24,692 nucleotides of DNA from CAZFQG01 sp964520785 (GTDB lineage Bacteria; Planctomycetota; Planctomycetia; Pirellulales; Thermoguttaceae): positions 1 through 24,692 of the forward strand of contig CAZFQG010000090.1 of the NCBI GenBank assembly GCA_964520785.1. Direction: 5' to 3'. The position numbers and the translations under genes are program-made. Shown here in pieces: positions 15,580-24,156 of the stretch (positions within the stretch are counted from its first letter, which is position 1; each line of letters starts with the position of its first letter). Under the pieces are notes generated by a model that saw only the letters and a program-made list of their open reading frames with translations, made no database searches and was not told the origin of the DNA.

Positions 15580-17109
15580 ATGCATTTTTTTCCGCGAAAG
15601 AGATCATCCTTTCAACCGCTTGTTCTGTTGGCCGTCGCGGTGTTTCCTGGCTGGTCGGCCGTGTCGGCGATCGCGCAAAACGCCGGGGAGTATCGGCAGT
15701 TGCCGGTGGACGACTCACTCCGGACGGAAAGTTCGCGGGTGCGGAACATCCTACGCAACGGCAAAGTCGTCGGTGCCGATAAGGACATACTCGACAACTA
15801 CTACAACAAATACGGCTTTGCCCGTTGGTCTTTGCCGGAGAACTTCTCCAAGCTGCCGTCTCTCCGCAAGGAGTTGTTAGTGACCGAATTCCGAACGGCG
15901 AAGGACGAAGCGCGAGAGTACCTGAACGCATTCTGCCTCGATTTCTTCGACAAGATGGCCGGCGTGGACGTACACCCGGCGGCCCGGTACAACGCGATGC
16001 TGGTAATCGCGAATCTGAATGCGAAGGACCCGGACTTCCGCGACGACGCCGTTCCATTGGAGGCGGCATTGCCGGTACTGCTGAAGGCAATGCAGGACGA
16101 AAACCAGATCGATGCCGTGAAGGTGGCGGCCCTCCGGGGGATTTGGCGACATGCGGCTCTGGGTATCCCCAACGAACAGAACCGCGACAACGTGATTGCC
16201 CTGACCGGTCAACTGGCCGCCGCGAGGAGCGCCCCGGGGCGCACGGCGGCGGGCCACGCGTGGATGCGTCGCCGCGCGATCGAGATTCTGGGTACATTGG
16301 GGGTTCCCGGCGAAGACAGCGAGACGGCCAGGCTCCTTGCGGAGATCATTTCGCAGGAGTCCAATCCTCTCTCGGTTCGACTGGCGGCGGCGGATGCCTT
16401 GGGGCGGCTTAGGGCGACCGACGAAACCAGCATCGACACGAACTCGACCGCGGTCAGCCTCGGAAAGCTCGCGCTTCAGGTCTGCAAGGACTTCTCCGAC
16501 GAAATGCAGGCGGAAATCGACCGCCGCCGGCGCGAGCGCATGATGGGTTTTCCCGGTGGCGGCGGGGCGATGGGAGCCGGAATGCCCGGCATGGGACCCG
16601 GTGCGATGGGACTCGGTGCGATGGGACCCGGCATGGAAGGCGGCCCGATGGAAATGATGGGACCCGGAGCCATGGGCCCCGGTGGCATGGGACCGGGGGG
16701 AATGGGCCAAGCGGGACAGCGACCTCGCGCGGAGCAGGATGACGGCGGAATCCGTCGGCGTTTGAAGGCCCATTTGCTGGACATTCAGACCGGCCTGGCC
16801 GGACCGGGCGGGGAGAATCCTCGAGGTCTGACGCGGATGGCCAAAGAGGACGACGCGAAGAAACTGGTCTCGTCCATTCTCGGACCCATCCAAAATTGGC
16901 TGGGCATGTTGGAGGAGCGCGACCTGGAAGACGAGAAGCTCGTCGCCGCGCTCGAGAGGTCCCTGAACACCTACCGGAATCTCTTGAGGGAAGCTGCGCC
17001 GACCGCTCCCCCCCCAGCCGCGCCGGCAACTCCCGAGGCGGAACCGGCCGAAGCCGAGACCGCCACGCGCCCCGGCGGCGTCGAACCGGCGCAGGGTCCC
17101 GAGGCGTGA
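15580..17109 (+). CDS. Secreted HEAT-like protein with Gly/Met/Pro-rich tract
   Basis: Predicted 509-residue exported protein of unknown function. Residues 1-32 look like a signal peptide (basic start, hydrophobic 11-30, cleavage near AIA). Residues about 110-285 are helical with HEAT-like pairs, for example ARYNAMLVIANL, VKVAALRGIWRHAALG and VRLAAADALGRLRA. Residues about 321-380 are a low-complexity MGPG/GAMG tract; a second helical block follows (about 390-470), and the last 35 residues are Pro/Ala/Glu-rich. The ATG at 15580 is preferred over GTG at 15562 because GGAG lies nine bases upstream. It precedes the HEAT lipoprotein gene by 69 bases on the same strand, and the two probably share transcription. 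HEAT-type scaffolds bind other proteins; no enzyme motif was seen. Confidence 0.75.
   Translation: MHFFPRKRSSFQPLVLLAVAVFPGWSAVSAIAQNAGEYRQLPVDDSLRTESSRVRNILRNGKVVGADKDILDNYYNKYGFARWSLPENFSKLPSLRKELLVTEFRTAKDEAREYLNAFCLDFFDKMAGVDVHPAARYNAMLVIANLNAKDPDFRDDAVPLEAALPVLLKAMQDENQIDAVKVAALRGIWRHAALGIPNEQNRDNVIALTGQLAAARSAPGRTAAGHAWMRRRAIEILGTLGVPGEDSETARLLAEIISQESNPLSVRLAAADALGRLRATDETSIDTNSTAVSLGKLALQVCKDFSDEMQAEIDRRRRERMMGFPGGGGAMGAGMPGMGPGAMGLGAMGPGMEGGPMEMMGPGAMGPGGMGPGGMGQAGQRPRAEQDDGGIRRRLKAHLLDIQTGLAGPGGENPRGLTRMAKEDDAKKLVSSILGPIQNWLGMLEERDLEDEKLVAALERSLNTYRNLLREAAPTAPPPAAPATPEAEPAEAETATRPGGVEPAQGPEA
16540..16722 (+). repeat. In-gene GC-rich minisatellite encoding MGPG-type repeats
   Basis: Degenerate 12- to 15-base units around GCGATGGGACCCGGT recur through this stretch and encode Met-Gly-Pro-Gly and Gly-Ala-Met-Gly units. 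The frame stays intact. Such tracts expand and contract by slippage and can vary between strains. Confidence 0.7.
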
Positions 17110-17110
17110 G

Positions 17111-17129
17111 CCCCTTCGTCGAAAAGGGG
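17111..17129 (+). other. Short hairpin between the two HEAT-type genes
   Basis: CCCCTT and AAGGGG pair around a seven-base loop, starting two bases after the TGA stop at 17107-17109. No T-run follows, so it is at most a weak pause site or processing hairpin within a shared transcript. Confidence 0.35.
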
Positions 17130-17178
17130 TAGCCTTGCGAAGAACCGATAACCGCAACCTAATTGAGTCCCTCGGCAA

Positions 17179-19416
17179 ATGGAATTGCCTCGCGGCCTTT
17201 TAACCGGTTTGAAACGGATTGCCCTCCCCGGGGCGCTGTTTTGGTGCGCCGGATGCCGGTCGTGGCAGGACGGCACCCCACCCTCTTTTTTTTCCGAACG
17301 CCGCGCACCGGTCGTCTCGGCGGAGAATCTCCTCCTTCCCGATTCCGCGCCGTCTCCGGCCGACGCCCAAATCCGCGAGGTCCTCGCGGCGGCGCGGGTG
17401 CCATCGGCGACGGGACTCGGCGCGAGCGTCTGGACTCGCCGTCTGGCCGGTGACAAAGAGGCCCCATCCGAATTCCGCTGGCGATACCCGTCTTTGGACT
17501 CGCTGCTCGGAACGCCCGAAGACGCCGCGCCGGATTGGGAGGCACTGGCGGAAGACCCCCATCCCGTCGTCGCCGCGAACGCGGCCATGGCGATGGTGCG
17601 GCTGGGGCGCGACGCCCCGTCCGCTGGGTTGATCGCCGCGGTCGCCGATCCGACCCTTCCGTTCGAGATGCGTTGCGCGGCGGCCGAATCGCTCGGCGTC
17701 ATCCGGACTCCGGAGGCGACGGACGCCATCCGGGAACTAATCGGCCGCTACGGTGATTACACACCGAAAGGCCGCTCGGGCTATCTCGGCGAACTCCACG
17801 CGGAATTGGTCCGCGGCCTCGCGGAAAGGGTCGATCCGTGCCGGGATGAAATGGTTCTCGCCGCGATGAGATCTCCGCGGCCGGAAGTTCGTCTCGAAGC
17901 GGTTTCGGCCGCCGCGGCGAGCGAACCTGGCCCGCTCCCCAGAGCGGTCGTCGACGCTCGGCTCGATGGCCAGGCGGAGGTCCGTGCCGCGGCGATCCGG
18001 GCCATTGTCCGGCACGGGCACCCCAAGATGCTTGAATACGCCGGCAGAGCGCTCAAAGACACGGCTCGCGGGCCGCGAGAGGCGGCGATCGAGGCACTCG
18101 GGAATCTGGCCGACTCCGAATCCCTTTCGCTTCTGGAGAAGGTCATGACCGAAGGGGGAGAACTCGACCGTGTCGCGACGGTGGCCGCGTTTGCCTCGCG
18201 AGGCGCAAAGGGCAGCCTTTTCTCCGCGTCGAAAGACCAGTCCGCCAGGGTGCGATTGGCCGTCGCGAGGGGCTTAGCCGGTTTCCCGGGGCCGGAGGCG
18301 GAGTCGGTCGCGAGGCGGCTGCTGTCCGATCCTTCCGGACAGGTCCGAGCCGCGGCGGTCGCGGCGGTCGCCGATTGGCCCCTGCGCCGTTCCGGGCCGA
18401 TCCTGCTCGATGCAATGGCCCTGCGGACGACCGAAGCGAGGCACTTGGCGGCCTCCCGTCTGGCCGACGAATGGCCGGCGGCGTTGGAGTTTCCCGTCGA
18501 CGCCGACGCCAACGAACGCGCCGCGGCGCTGGCCTTATTGAGGGCACGTTACGCGAAGGAGGTGGGATTTCCGGAAGAATCGCTGACTGTCCGTGAGCAG
18601 GCGTCGGGAGCGCCAAGCGAGCGAGAGACGGCGGCGGTGGCCGAGTTGGCTTCGGCCGACGGCGACATCCGCCGGAGAGCGGCGCGGACATTGGCGGCGC
18701 TGGCGGTGGAGAATCCGCTACACCCCGCGAGTATCACGAGACTGGTGGAGATTACAGTTGGCGAGGATGATCCGCTCTTGTGGCAATCCGTGCTCGAGGC
18801 GGTCTCCAAGGACGGTTCCGCCGGCGCCGCGCGACTGGCGACGGCCGCTCTGGGACATCCCAAGGCGGAAGTCCGTCGCCGCGCGTGCCTCTACCTGACG
18901 ACACACCCGGACGCGGTGGAAACGCGGCACCTTGTCGAACCGCTGCGGGATGAGAGCATCCCCGTCGCCATGGCGGCGGTGGGCGCGGTCGGCGCGCGCG
19001 GACCGGTTTCCGACCCGGCCGTCCTCGCGGCTTTGGAATCGCTTCTCGGCGGTTCCGACGAAATGCTCCGCGCGGCGGCCGCCGCCGTTCTCGCCTCCTG
19101 GGACGTTCCCGGTGGGATTCGCGGCCTCGAGCGCGCAGCCCTGAGCGAGGCGCCCTCCGTCCGGCAAAAGGCGGCCGAGGCGATGGGACTGACGGCCGAC
19201 CCCGTGTTCCTGCCGCACTTGATCCGCCTGCTCGACGACCGGCAGCATGTTCGCGTGGCCGCCCTGGGAGCGCTCTCCAAGACGTTCGGTGACGAGACGG
19301 CCGGAATTACCGACTCGTCGACGGTCACCGAGAAAGTCACCCGGTGGAAGATGTGGTACGAACAAGACGGCGGAATCCGGACGGTGGAACGCTCCGGGCC
19401 GCCGGCGCGGGAGTAG
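17179..19416 (+). CDS. HEAT-repeat lipoprotein
   Basis: Predicted 745-residue protein made largely of alpha-helical HEAT repeats. The N-terminus has a basic start, a short hydrophobic segment and a lipobox-like FWCAGC with Cys26 as the possible lipidated residue. From about residue 120 to 735 the sequence is a continuous series of 30- to 35-residue helical pairs with the HEAT pattern, for example PEVRLEAVSAAAASEPG, AEVRAAAIRAIVRHGHP, AEVRRRACLYLTTHPD and VRVAALGALSKTFGD. Such solenoids act as scaffolds for protein binding. The ATG at 17179 is the only good start; its ribosome site is weak, consistent with translation behind the upstream gene. It ends seven bases before the dehydrogenase gene. 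Codon use resembles the neighbours. No catalytic motif was found, and the partner is unknown. Confidence 0.82.
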   Translation: MELPRGLLTGLKRIALPGALFWCAGCRSWQDGTPPSFFSERRAPVVSAENLLLPDSAPSPADAQIREVLAAARVPSATGLGASVWTRRLAGDKEAPSEFRWRYPSLDSLLGTPEDAAPDWEALAEDPHPVVAANAAMAMVRLGRDAPSAGLIAAVADPTLPFEMRCAAAESLGVIRTPEATDAIRELIGRYGDYTPKGRSGYLGELHAELVRGLAERVDPCRDEMVLAAMRSPRPEVRLEAVSAAAASEPGPLPRAVVDARLDGQAEVRAAAIRAIVRHGHPKMLEYAGRALKDTARGPREAAIEALGNLADSESLSLLEKVMTEGGELDRVATVAAFASRGAKGSLFSASKDQSARVRLAVARGLAGFPGPEAESVARRLLSDPSGQVRAAAVAAVADWPLRRSGPILLDAMALRTTEARHLAASRLADEWPAALEFPVDADANERAAALALLRARYAKEVGFPEESLTVREQASGAPSERETAAVAELASADGDIRRRAARTLAALAVENPLHPASITRLVEITVGEDDPLLWQSVLEAVSKDGSAGAARLATAALGHPKAEVRRRACLYLTTHPDAVETRHLVEPLRDESIPVAMAAVGAVGARGPVSDPAVLAALESLLGGSDEMLRAAAAAVLASWDVPGGIRGLERAALSEAPSVRQKAAEAMGLTADPVFLPHLIRLLDDRQHVRVAALGALSKTFGDETAGITDSSTVTEKVTRWKMWYEQDGGIRTVERSGPPARE

Positions 19417-19423
19417 TCGAGTC

Positions 19424-20605
19424 ATGCCGTTTCGCTCAACGACGATCGATCCGCGAGACCCGTTTCGGCGAGTGCTCGCCGAATCGGCACGCCGCCGCGA
19501 GGAACGCTGGGGCTTGGCCGCGCCGGTCGACGCCCCGTGCCGTCTGGGGATAGTCGGGGCGGGTTTGATGGGTCGATCGATCGCCGCCGCCGCCGTCGAC
19601 GCCGGAATGGACGTCATTCTGGTCGACTCCGACGAGCACGCGCGCGAAAACGCCGCCGCCAAAATCGTCGGAGAACTTGCCGCCGGTTACTGCCATGCCT
19701 CGGCGCCGGCGGCGAAAATCGCCGATGACCGGCTGGATATTAGAGACTCTCTCGAATCGCTCGGCGAGTGCGATCTGATCCTCGAATCCATCCCGGAGAG
19801 CCTCGCGGCCAAGAAGACCCTCTTTTCGGCTCTGGCTCATCACGTATCACCGGAAGTGGTCCTCGCCACGAATACTTCGACGCTTCCGCTTCGGAATGTG
19901 CTCGAGAGCGTCCCGAATCATGGGCGATTCTGCGGAATCCACTTCTGCCACCCGGTGGCGCGGCGGGAACTCGTGGAGATTATCGCGGCCGAGACCACGT
20001 CCCGCGAAACCGTCACGACCGCGGTGGGCTTAGCGCTGCGACTGGGGCGGTTTCCCGTCGTCGTCGGCGACGCGGCCGGCTTCGTCGTGAATCGGATGCT
20101 CTCGCCGTATCTCTCCGCCGCGTTCGAACTCCTGCTTGACGGCATCGGCCCGAAACGAATCGACGGAGTTGCTCTTGCCCACGGCGTCGACCGGGGGCCT
20201 CTGGCGTTGGCGGACGAAATCGGTCTCGACGTCCTCCTCCACGGCGCTCTCGTCCTCCGCGAAGCCTACCCCGATCGCTTCATAGGCTCGGCGGTGCCGA
20301 TCGCCCTCGTCAAGGCAAGACGCCTGGGAACGAAAACCGGCGCCGGGGTCTACCGGTACGACGCGAACGGCAAGCGCCATTACGATCCCTCCCTCGAAGC
20401 CATCCTCGCCCGGTACCGCCGCCCTCTCCGGGGCCGCCCGCGGTCCGACGGTGAAATCGGCGAAGCCCTCTTTCATTCCCTTGGCGGGGAAGCCGAGGCG
20501 ATTTCGCGGGAGAAGGTCGCCGCCTGGTCCGGTGACGTCGCCGCCATTTGCGTGTTGGGGTTGGGGTTCCCAAGGGGAGAGGTTCAAATCGGGGAAGTGG
20601 TCTGA
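19424..20605 (+). CDS. 3-hydroxyacyl-CoA dehydrogenase family protein
   Basis: 393-residue cytoplasmic NAD-dependent oxidoreductase of the kind that oxidises 3-hydroxyacyl-CoA to 3-ketoacyl-CoA. After a charged 38-residue N-terminal extension comes the Rossmann motif IVGAGLMG (43-50) with Asp68 for the adenosine ribose. Active-site features are LESIPE (120-125), NTSTLPL (150-156) with Ser152, GIHFCHPV with the probable catalytic His173, LVEII with Glu185 as its partner, and GFVVNRML (219-226). The C-terminal 3HCDH domain fills about 220-320; the last 70 residues are divergent. The enoyl-CoA hydratase half of FadB/FadJ is absent, so it is a stand-alone dehydrogenase; a 3-hydroxybutyryl-CoA dehydrogenase role is possible. 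GGGAG lies about ten bases before the ATG. It sits seven bases after the HEAT lipoprotein stop, so the two are probably cotranscribed although their functions look unrelated. Confidence 0.9.
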   Translation: MPFRSTTIDPRDPFRRVLAESARRREERWGLAAPVDAPCRLGIVGAGLMGRSIAAAAVDAGMDVILVDSDEHARENAAAKIVGELAAGYCHASAPAAKIADDRLDIRDSLESLGECDLILESIPESLAAKKTLFSALAHHVSPEVVLATNTSTLPLRNVLESVPNHGRFCGIHFCHPVARRELVEIIAAETTSRETVTTAVGLALRLGRFPVVVGDAAGFVVNRMLSPYLSAAFELLLDGIGPKRIDGVALAHGVDRGPLALADEIGLDVLLHGALVLREAYPDRFIGSAVPIALVKARRLGTKTGAGVYRYDANGKRHYDPSLEAILARYRRPLRGRPRSDGEIGEALFHSLGGEAEAISREKVAAWSGDVAAICVLGLGFPRGEVQIGEVV

Positions 20606-20714
20606 TGAACGAAAAGGTCTTCGGCCGGTCCGCGAAGACAAGACGTTCCGTCGCCCAAAGAGGAGAACTTGGATTGAATTTCCCTTCGTCCTTTCCGCCA
20701 ACCACGTTCGATCC

Positions 20715-22349
20715 TCAAAGGCTCAAGTCGTGTTCACGGAAGAAGACGCCGATGAGCACCTCCGCCAGTTCGACCCGGGGGATGCCGGAAATCACGATCC
20801 GCAAGGTGTTCTTGCCCTGCTTCAAGACGGCCATGTCGCGAATCGGGGTCTGGAAGTAAACCAGGGCCCCTTCGGTCTTTACGAGCTTCTCCGCGACCGG
20901 CCCCTTGTGCAACACCATGCCGTTGGCCTGGAGTTCCATTTCCCAATCCCCTTCCGCGAATTCCTTCTTGAAACCAAGCCGCACGGCGCAGTATTCCACC
21001 GCCGCCTTCCGGGCGGGGTTGGAATAGTCCTCCCCGACGGGAATCGTCAGGACCTTCGCGGTCCCCTCTTCGACCGTCGCCGGAAGTTGTTTCTTGTACT
21101 GGTATGTGTCCGTGTAGTCCAGATAGTAACCCGGCGTCACGGCGAAGATTTTGTCGGCGCGGCGCGCGTGGTGCAAGGGGAAGGGGGCGGCCGCATCCCG
21201 GAGGATCTCGTAGGTCCAGTCGTCGGCCGGAAGGTTGAAGTTGTAGAGTTGGAAGCCGGAGGCCCCCTCGTACCGGTCATTGGCCATGGCGCCGCGGGCC
21301 AGTGCCGGCGTCACCCGGCGCGAAGGTCGCTGGGGATAATCGCGGGCCTTGGGGTCGCGGAGAAAGGGCCACATATAGGAGGTCCGCGGATACAGGCTCG
21401 GATAGACCTTCGCCCCGGCCGGGCCGCATATCTTCACGAACTCCCCGATCGGCATGTCGTGGGAGAGGGTCATGAGCTGGGAGGGGAGGATGACGTCCGC
21501 GACGCGCGGCTCCATCCAGTCCTCGATGCGATACCCCATGCGGTGGCAGTCGGCCAGACTCGGCGGCACGCGGACGAAGACATACATCTCGCGGCCCTGG
21601 CGTTTCTCCGCCTCGTCGAGCCGCTCGCGGACTTGAGCGAGCATCTCCGTCACGAGGTGGGCCCGCTCCGGCCCCTTGTCCTTCGGGAAGATCATCTGGA
21701 AGCGGTTGAAGTCGAGTTCGATTCCATCGAGGATATCCTCATAGCGGTCGATGACTTCGAAGATCACGTCGAGGCGGAACCGGCGGACTTCCTCGTGGGA
21801 GAAGTCGAACAGATTTCCGTAATGCGCATCCGCCGGTTGAGGCGACTCGCCGATCTTCAGCTTCTCGTGGTTGTCCATCCAGAACTTGCCGGTGAGGGGA
21901 TAGTCGAAAGGATCGAAAATGAAGTGGTCGTCGTTCATCCGGTAGGAGGGGACGAAGAACATCCCCAGCCCCTTGGCCCGTTCCCCGGCGAGCCGCGTCG
22001 GATCGATCCCGGCCGCCATGCCCGCCTGAATCTTCTGAACACGGGCTCCGAAGTCCTTTTCGTATTTTTCCGGGATGGGCCGCCACCCCCACACGCTGGC
22101 CACCTTGGTCGGGTAGTAGAGGATGTCCGAACCGGCCCCGACGCTCCACATGAGCGTCTTCACCGGCGTACCGGCAAGCGAATCGACCTGCGCCAGGAGG
22201 TTCCGCACCGACTCGTCCGGGTCCATGCTGGTGAAGACCAGATCCGCATCGTCGTTGAGCATGACGCCGAAATCGGGCAGGGGTTCCACGGAAAGCGCGA
22301 AGGTGGCAAGCAAGAACGAAACAAGCACGGACGATAGTGGGCGGAGCAT
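20715..22349 (-). CDS. Secreted glycosidase-like protein (putative TIM-barrel)
   Basis: Predicted 544-residue exported protein. Residues 1-22 form a signal peptide. The middle resembles the glycosyl-hydrolase-like TIM barrels of bacterial families annotated as GHL: FFVPSYRMND (131-140), then ILDGIELDFNRF (206-217) with acidic residues Asp208, Glu211 and Asp213 at a strand end, then MYVFVRVPPSLADC and VYPSLYPRTSYMWPF. A C-terminal beta domain (about 430-544) probably packs on the barrel. I could not place it in a numbered family and the activity is unproven. The frame is open to an ATG at 22400 with a weak ribosome site, 21 bases past the promoter start point; 22349 is preferred because the signal peptide starts there, but the longer form remains possible. 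It is divergent from the coiled-coil gene and convergent with the dehydrogenase gene. Confidence 0.7.
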   Translation of the reverse strand: MLRPLSSVLVSFLLATFALSVEPLPDFGVMLNDDADLVFTSMDPDESVRNLLAQVDSLAGTPVKTLMWSVGAGSDILYYPTKVASVWGWRPIPEKYEKDFGARVQKIQAGMAAGIDPTRLAGERAKGLGMFFVPSYRMNDDHFIFDPFDYPLTGKFWMDNHEKLKIGESPQPADAHYGNLFDFSHEEVRRFRLDVIFEVIDRYEDILDGIELDFNRFQMIFPKDKGPERAHLVTEMLAQVRERLDEAEKRQGREMYVFVRVPPSLADCHRMGYRIEDWMEPRVADVILPSQLMTLSHDMPIGEFVKICGPAGAKVYPSLYPRTSYMWPFLRDPKARDYPQRPSRRVTPALARGAMANDRYEGASGFQLYNFNLPADDWTYEILRDAAAPFPLHHARRADKIFAVTPGYYLDYTDTYQYKKQLPATVEEGTAKVLTIPVGEDYSNPARKAAVEYCAVRLGFKKEFAEGDWEMELQANGMVLHKGPVAEKLVKTEGALVYFQTPIRDMAVLKQGKNTLRIVISGIPRVELAEVLIGVFFREHDLSL

Positions 22350-22427
22350 AGCGAAATCCGGGGGGCGAAAGAATGGATGGTATGGGTTCTCATGCGTCAT
22401 CGCGAAAAACTCTTTTCTTTGAAAAAT

Positions 22428-22456
22428 ATCCTAGCGGATAGGTCGCGGCCCTTCAA
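22428..22456 (-). promoter_or_regulatory. Putative sigma70-type promoter of the glycosidase-like gene
   Basis: On the minus strand: -35 TTGAAG (22451-22456), 17-base spacer, -10 TAGGAT (22428-22433). Transcription would start near 22421, giving a leader of about 20 bases to the ATG at 22400 or about 71 bases to the ATG at 22349. Confidence 0.5.
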
Positions 22457-22555
22457 GTCTACCCCCTCGTTGCGTGGTCGGATTTCGCGGGTCTTGGGAA
22501 TGATACGGCTGGGTTTGACCCTTTGGAGGCGTGGCAGAAAAGCTATGCTTGTAGT

Positions 22556-24067
22556 ATGCGGCCCTCCATCAAAGAACCACCCACCGAACGCGGTCTCGCG
22601 GAGACTCTGACGCAGCGCCAGCGTCGGGCCAAGGAGTTTTTGGGAGAGATTCGATCTCGGACGAATGCCGCCCGGGCGGGATTGCTGGCGCAATTGGAAC
22701 GGATTCTCGAGTCGATCGAGTCGGAGAAGGCGGACTGCCGCAAGACGAAACAGGAGTTGCTGGAAAAGACGGAGGAACTGCGGCGCCAGATGGAGATCGT
22801 GGGCCGGTTCCGCGACGATTTCGCGCGGTGGCAGGAACAGCGCGAAGCCGTTTGCCGCAGATCGCTCGAACAGCAAACGGCGTTTTGCGAGCGGATCGAG
22901 AAACAACAGGGGATTCTGGACGAGAAACTCGCCGGATTGAAGGAATTCCAGGCAGAGCTGGATAAGCGCGAGGAAGAGTTGCGCCGCGTCCAGCGGGAGA
23001 CGTCGCTGGCCCGACAGGATTTCGACGCGCAGCAACAATACCTCGAAGAAAAGCGGATTCGGTTGAATGATCGCCTGGCCGAACTCGAGGTGGAACGCGA
23101 GGAACTCGCGGTCGCACAAAAGAAGCTGGACGAAAGGCGCCGCGAATTGGACGCCGTGGTCAAGGCAAGAAAAGGCGGTTTGGACGCATCCGGGGCTTCT
23201 TCACTCTCCGAAGAAGAGCACTCCGGCGTGAGCGAGGAGGCGTATTTCGAGCTGGAGTCGCGGCGACGCCGGCTCGAGGAGGAACTTGGGGAGGTAAAAG
23301 GGGAGCTGTCGCGGCAATCCGAAGAACTGGACGATCTCGTCCGCGAGAAGATCGAACTGATTCAGCGGCTCGACGCGGCCGAAAAATACGCCGGCGAAGG
23401 CGGCGGTGGAGAAGGGGACTTCGAGGCGGAACGAGACGAACTGCGCGGAGAAATCGAAAGGCTTCAAGGAGAAAATGAAGAACTCCGGCGCGAGGTCGAA
23501 TCGTTCAAGTCTCGTCCGGCCGAACCGGGGGGTGGGACGGTTCACGGCGCCGCGGTGGTCGCGGCCACGGACTGGGAATCGCAGAAGGCGCAAATCCTGG
23601 CCGCATTGGAAAAGGAGGGGGAAGACGTCACTTCGCCGCGGACCGAGGACCGCGTCAAGATATCGGAGGTGCTCGGACGGACCGACGCGGTGATCGCCGA
23701 GAAGGACCGCGAAATCCGGGAACTCACCGCGCTTCTCCAAGAGCGGACCGAGAACATGGGGACGGTCGCCGTCGGAGCCGCCGCGGTCGGGGACCTGCTG
23801 GACAAGGACGAGATTATCGTGCAGGAACGATCGCGGCTCGAGGAGCTGAAGAAGGAGTGGGAGGCCAAACTGAGGCAGGCGGAAGTAGAAATCTCCCTCG
23901 AACGGGCCGCCCTAGCCAGGGAAAAGCAGATACTCGCCGAGGCGGTCGCCAAGCATCCGGAAGTCAAGTCGCACGGCCACGGGGAAGGAAAGGGATCGGA
24001 GACGTCCCGAAAGAAATGGATGTCCGCTCTTGGGCTTTCGGACGAGAACAACGAACAAGGCGGCTGA
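22556..24067 (+). CDS. Long coiled-coil protein of unknown function
   Basis: Predicted 503-residue cytoplasmic protein without signal peptide or transmembrane segment. Almost the whole length is rich in Glu, Lys, Arg, Gln and Leu in heptad-like order: the first coiled coil runs from about residue 20 to 200, a second from about 225 to 325, and a third near 420-475, separated by Gly/Ser/Pro-containing links. No enzyme motif was seen. The C-terminus ends in a short hydrophilic tail. The ATG at 22556 is chosen over an upstream TTG at 22523; it has no Shine-Dalgarno sequence, and a TATGCT box seven bases upstream (22544-22549) would fit a leaderless transcript. It converges with the kinase-receiver gene. 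A structural, scaffolding or cell-organisation role is possible but unproven. Confidence 0.75.
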   Translation: MRPSIKEPPTERGLAETLTQRQRRAKEFLGEIRSRTNAARAGLLAQLERILESIESEKADCRKTKQELLEKTEELRRQMEIVGRFRDDFARWQEQREAVCRRSLEQQTAFCERIEKQQGILDEKLAGLKEFQAELDKREEELRRVQRETSLARQDFDAQQQYLEEKRIRLNDRLAELEVEREELAVAQKKLDERRRELDAVVKARKGGLDASGASSLSEEEHSGVSEEAYFELESRRRRLEEELGEVKGELSRQSEELDDLVREKIELIQRLDAAEKYAGEGGGGEGDFEAERDELRGEIERLQGENEELRREVESFKSRPAEPGGGTVHGAAVVAATDWESQKAQILAALEKEGEDVTSPRTEDRVKISEVLGRTDAVIAEKDREIRELTALLQERTENMGTVAVGAAAVGDLLDKDEIIVQERSRLEELKKEWEAKLRQAEVEISLERAALAREKQILAEAVAKHPEVKSHGHGEGKGSETSRKKWMSALGLSDENNEQGG

Positions 24068-24156
24068 CGGCCCTTGGGAACGGCGTTTGGCGGCGGGTTC
24101 CGCAACCACTCGACCCTGAAGGGAAAGAGCCCAGAAAATCCCTCGTTCGGCGAGCT

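Noticed and set aside
20605..20859. Possible 84-residue gene starting with ATG overlapping the dehydrogenase stop (TGATG)
   Set aside because: The overlap is attractive, but the product has no domain and its second half lies antisense to the end of the glycosidase-like gene.
20451..22337. Plus-strand open frame (628 codons) opposite the glycosidase-like gene
   Set aside because: Antisense shadow rich in His, Arg, Val and Asp; the minus-strand protein has a signal peptide, promoter and barrel-like motifs.
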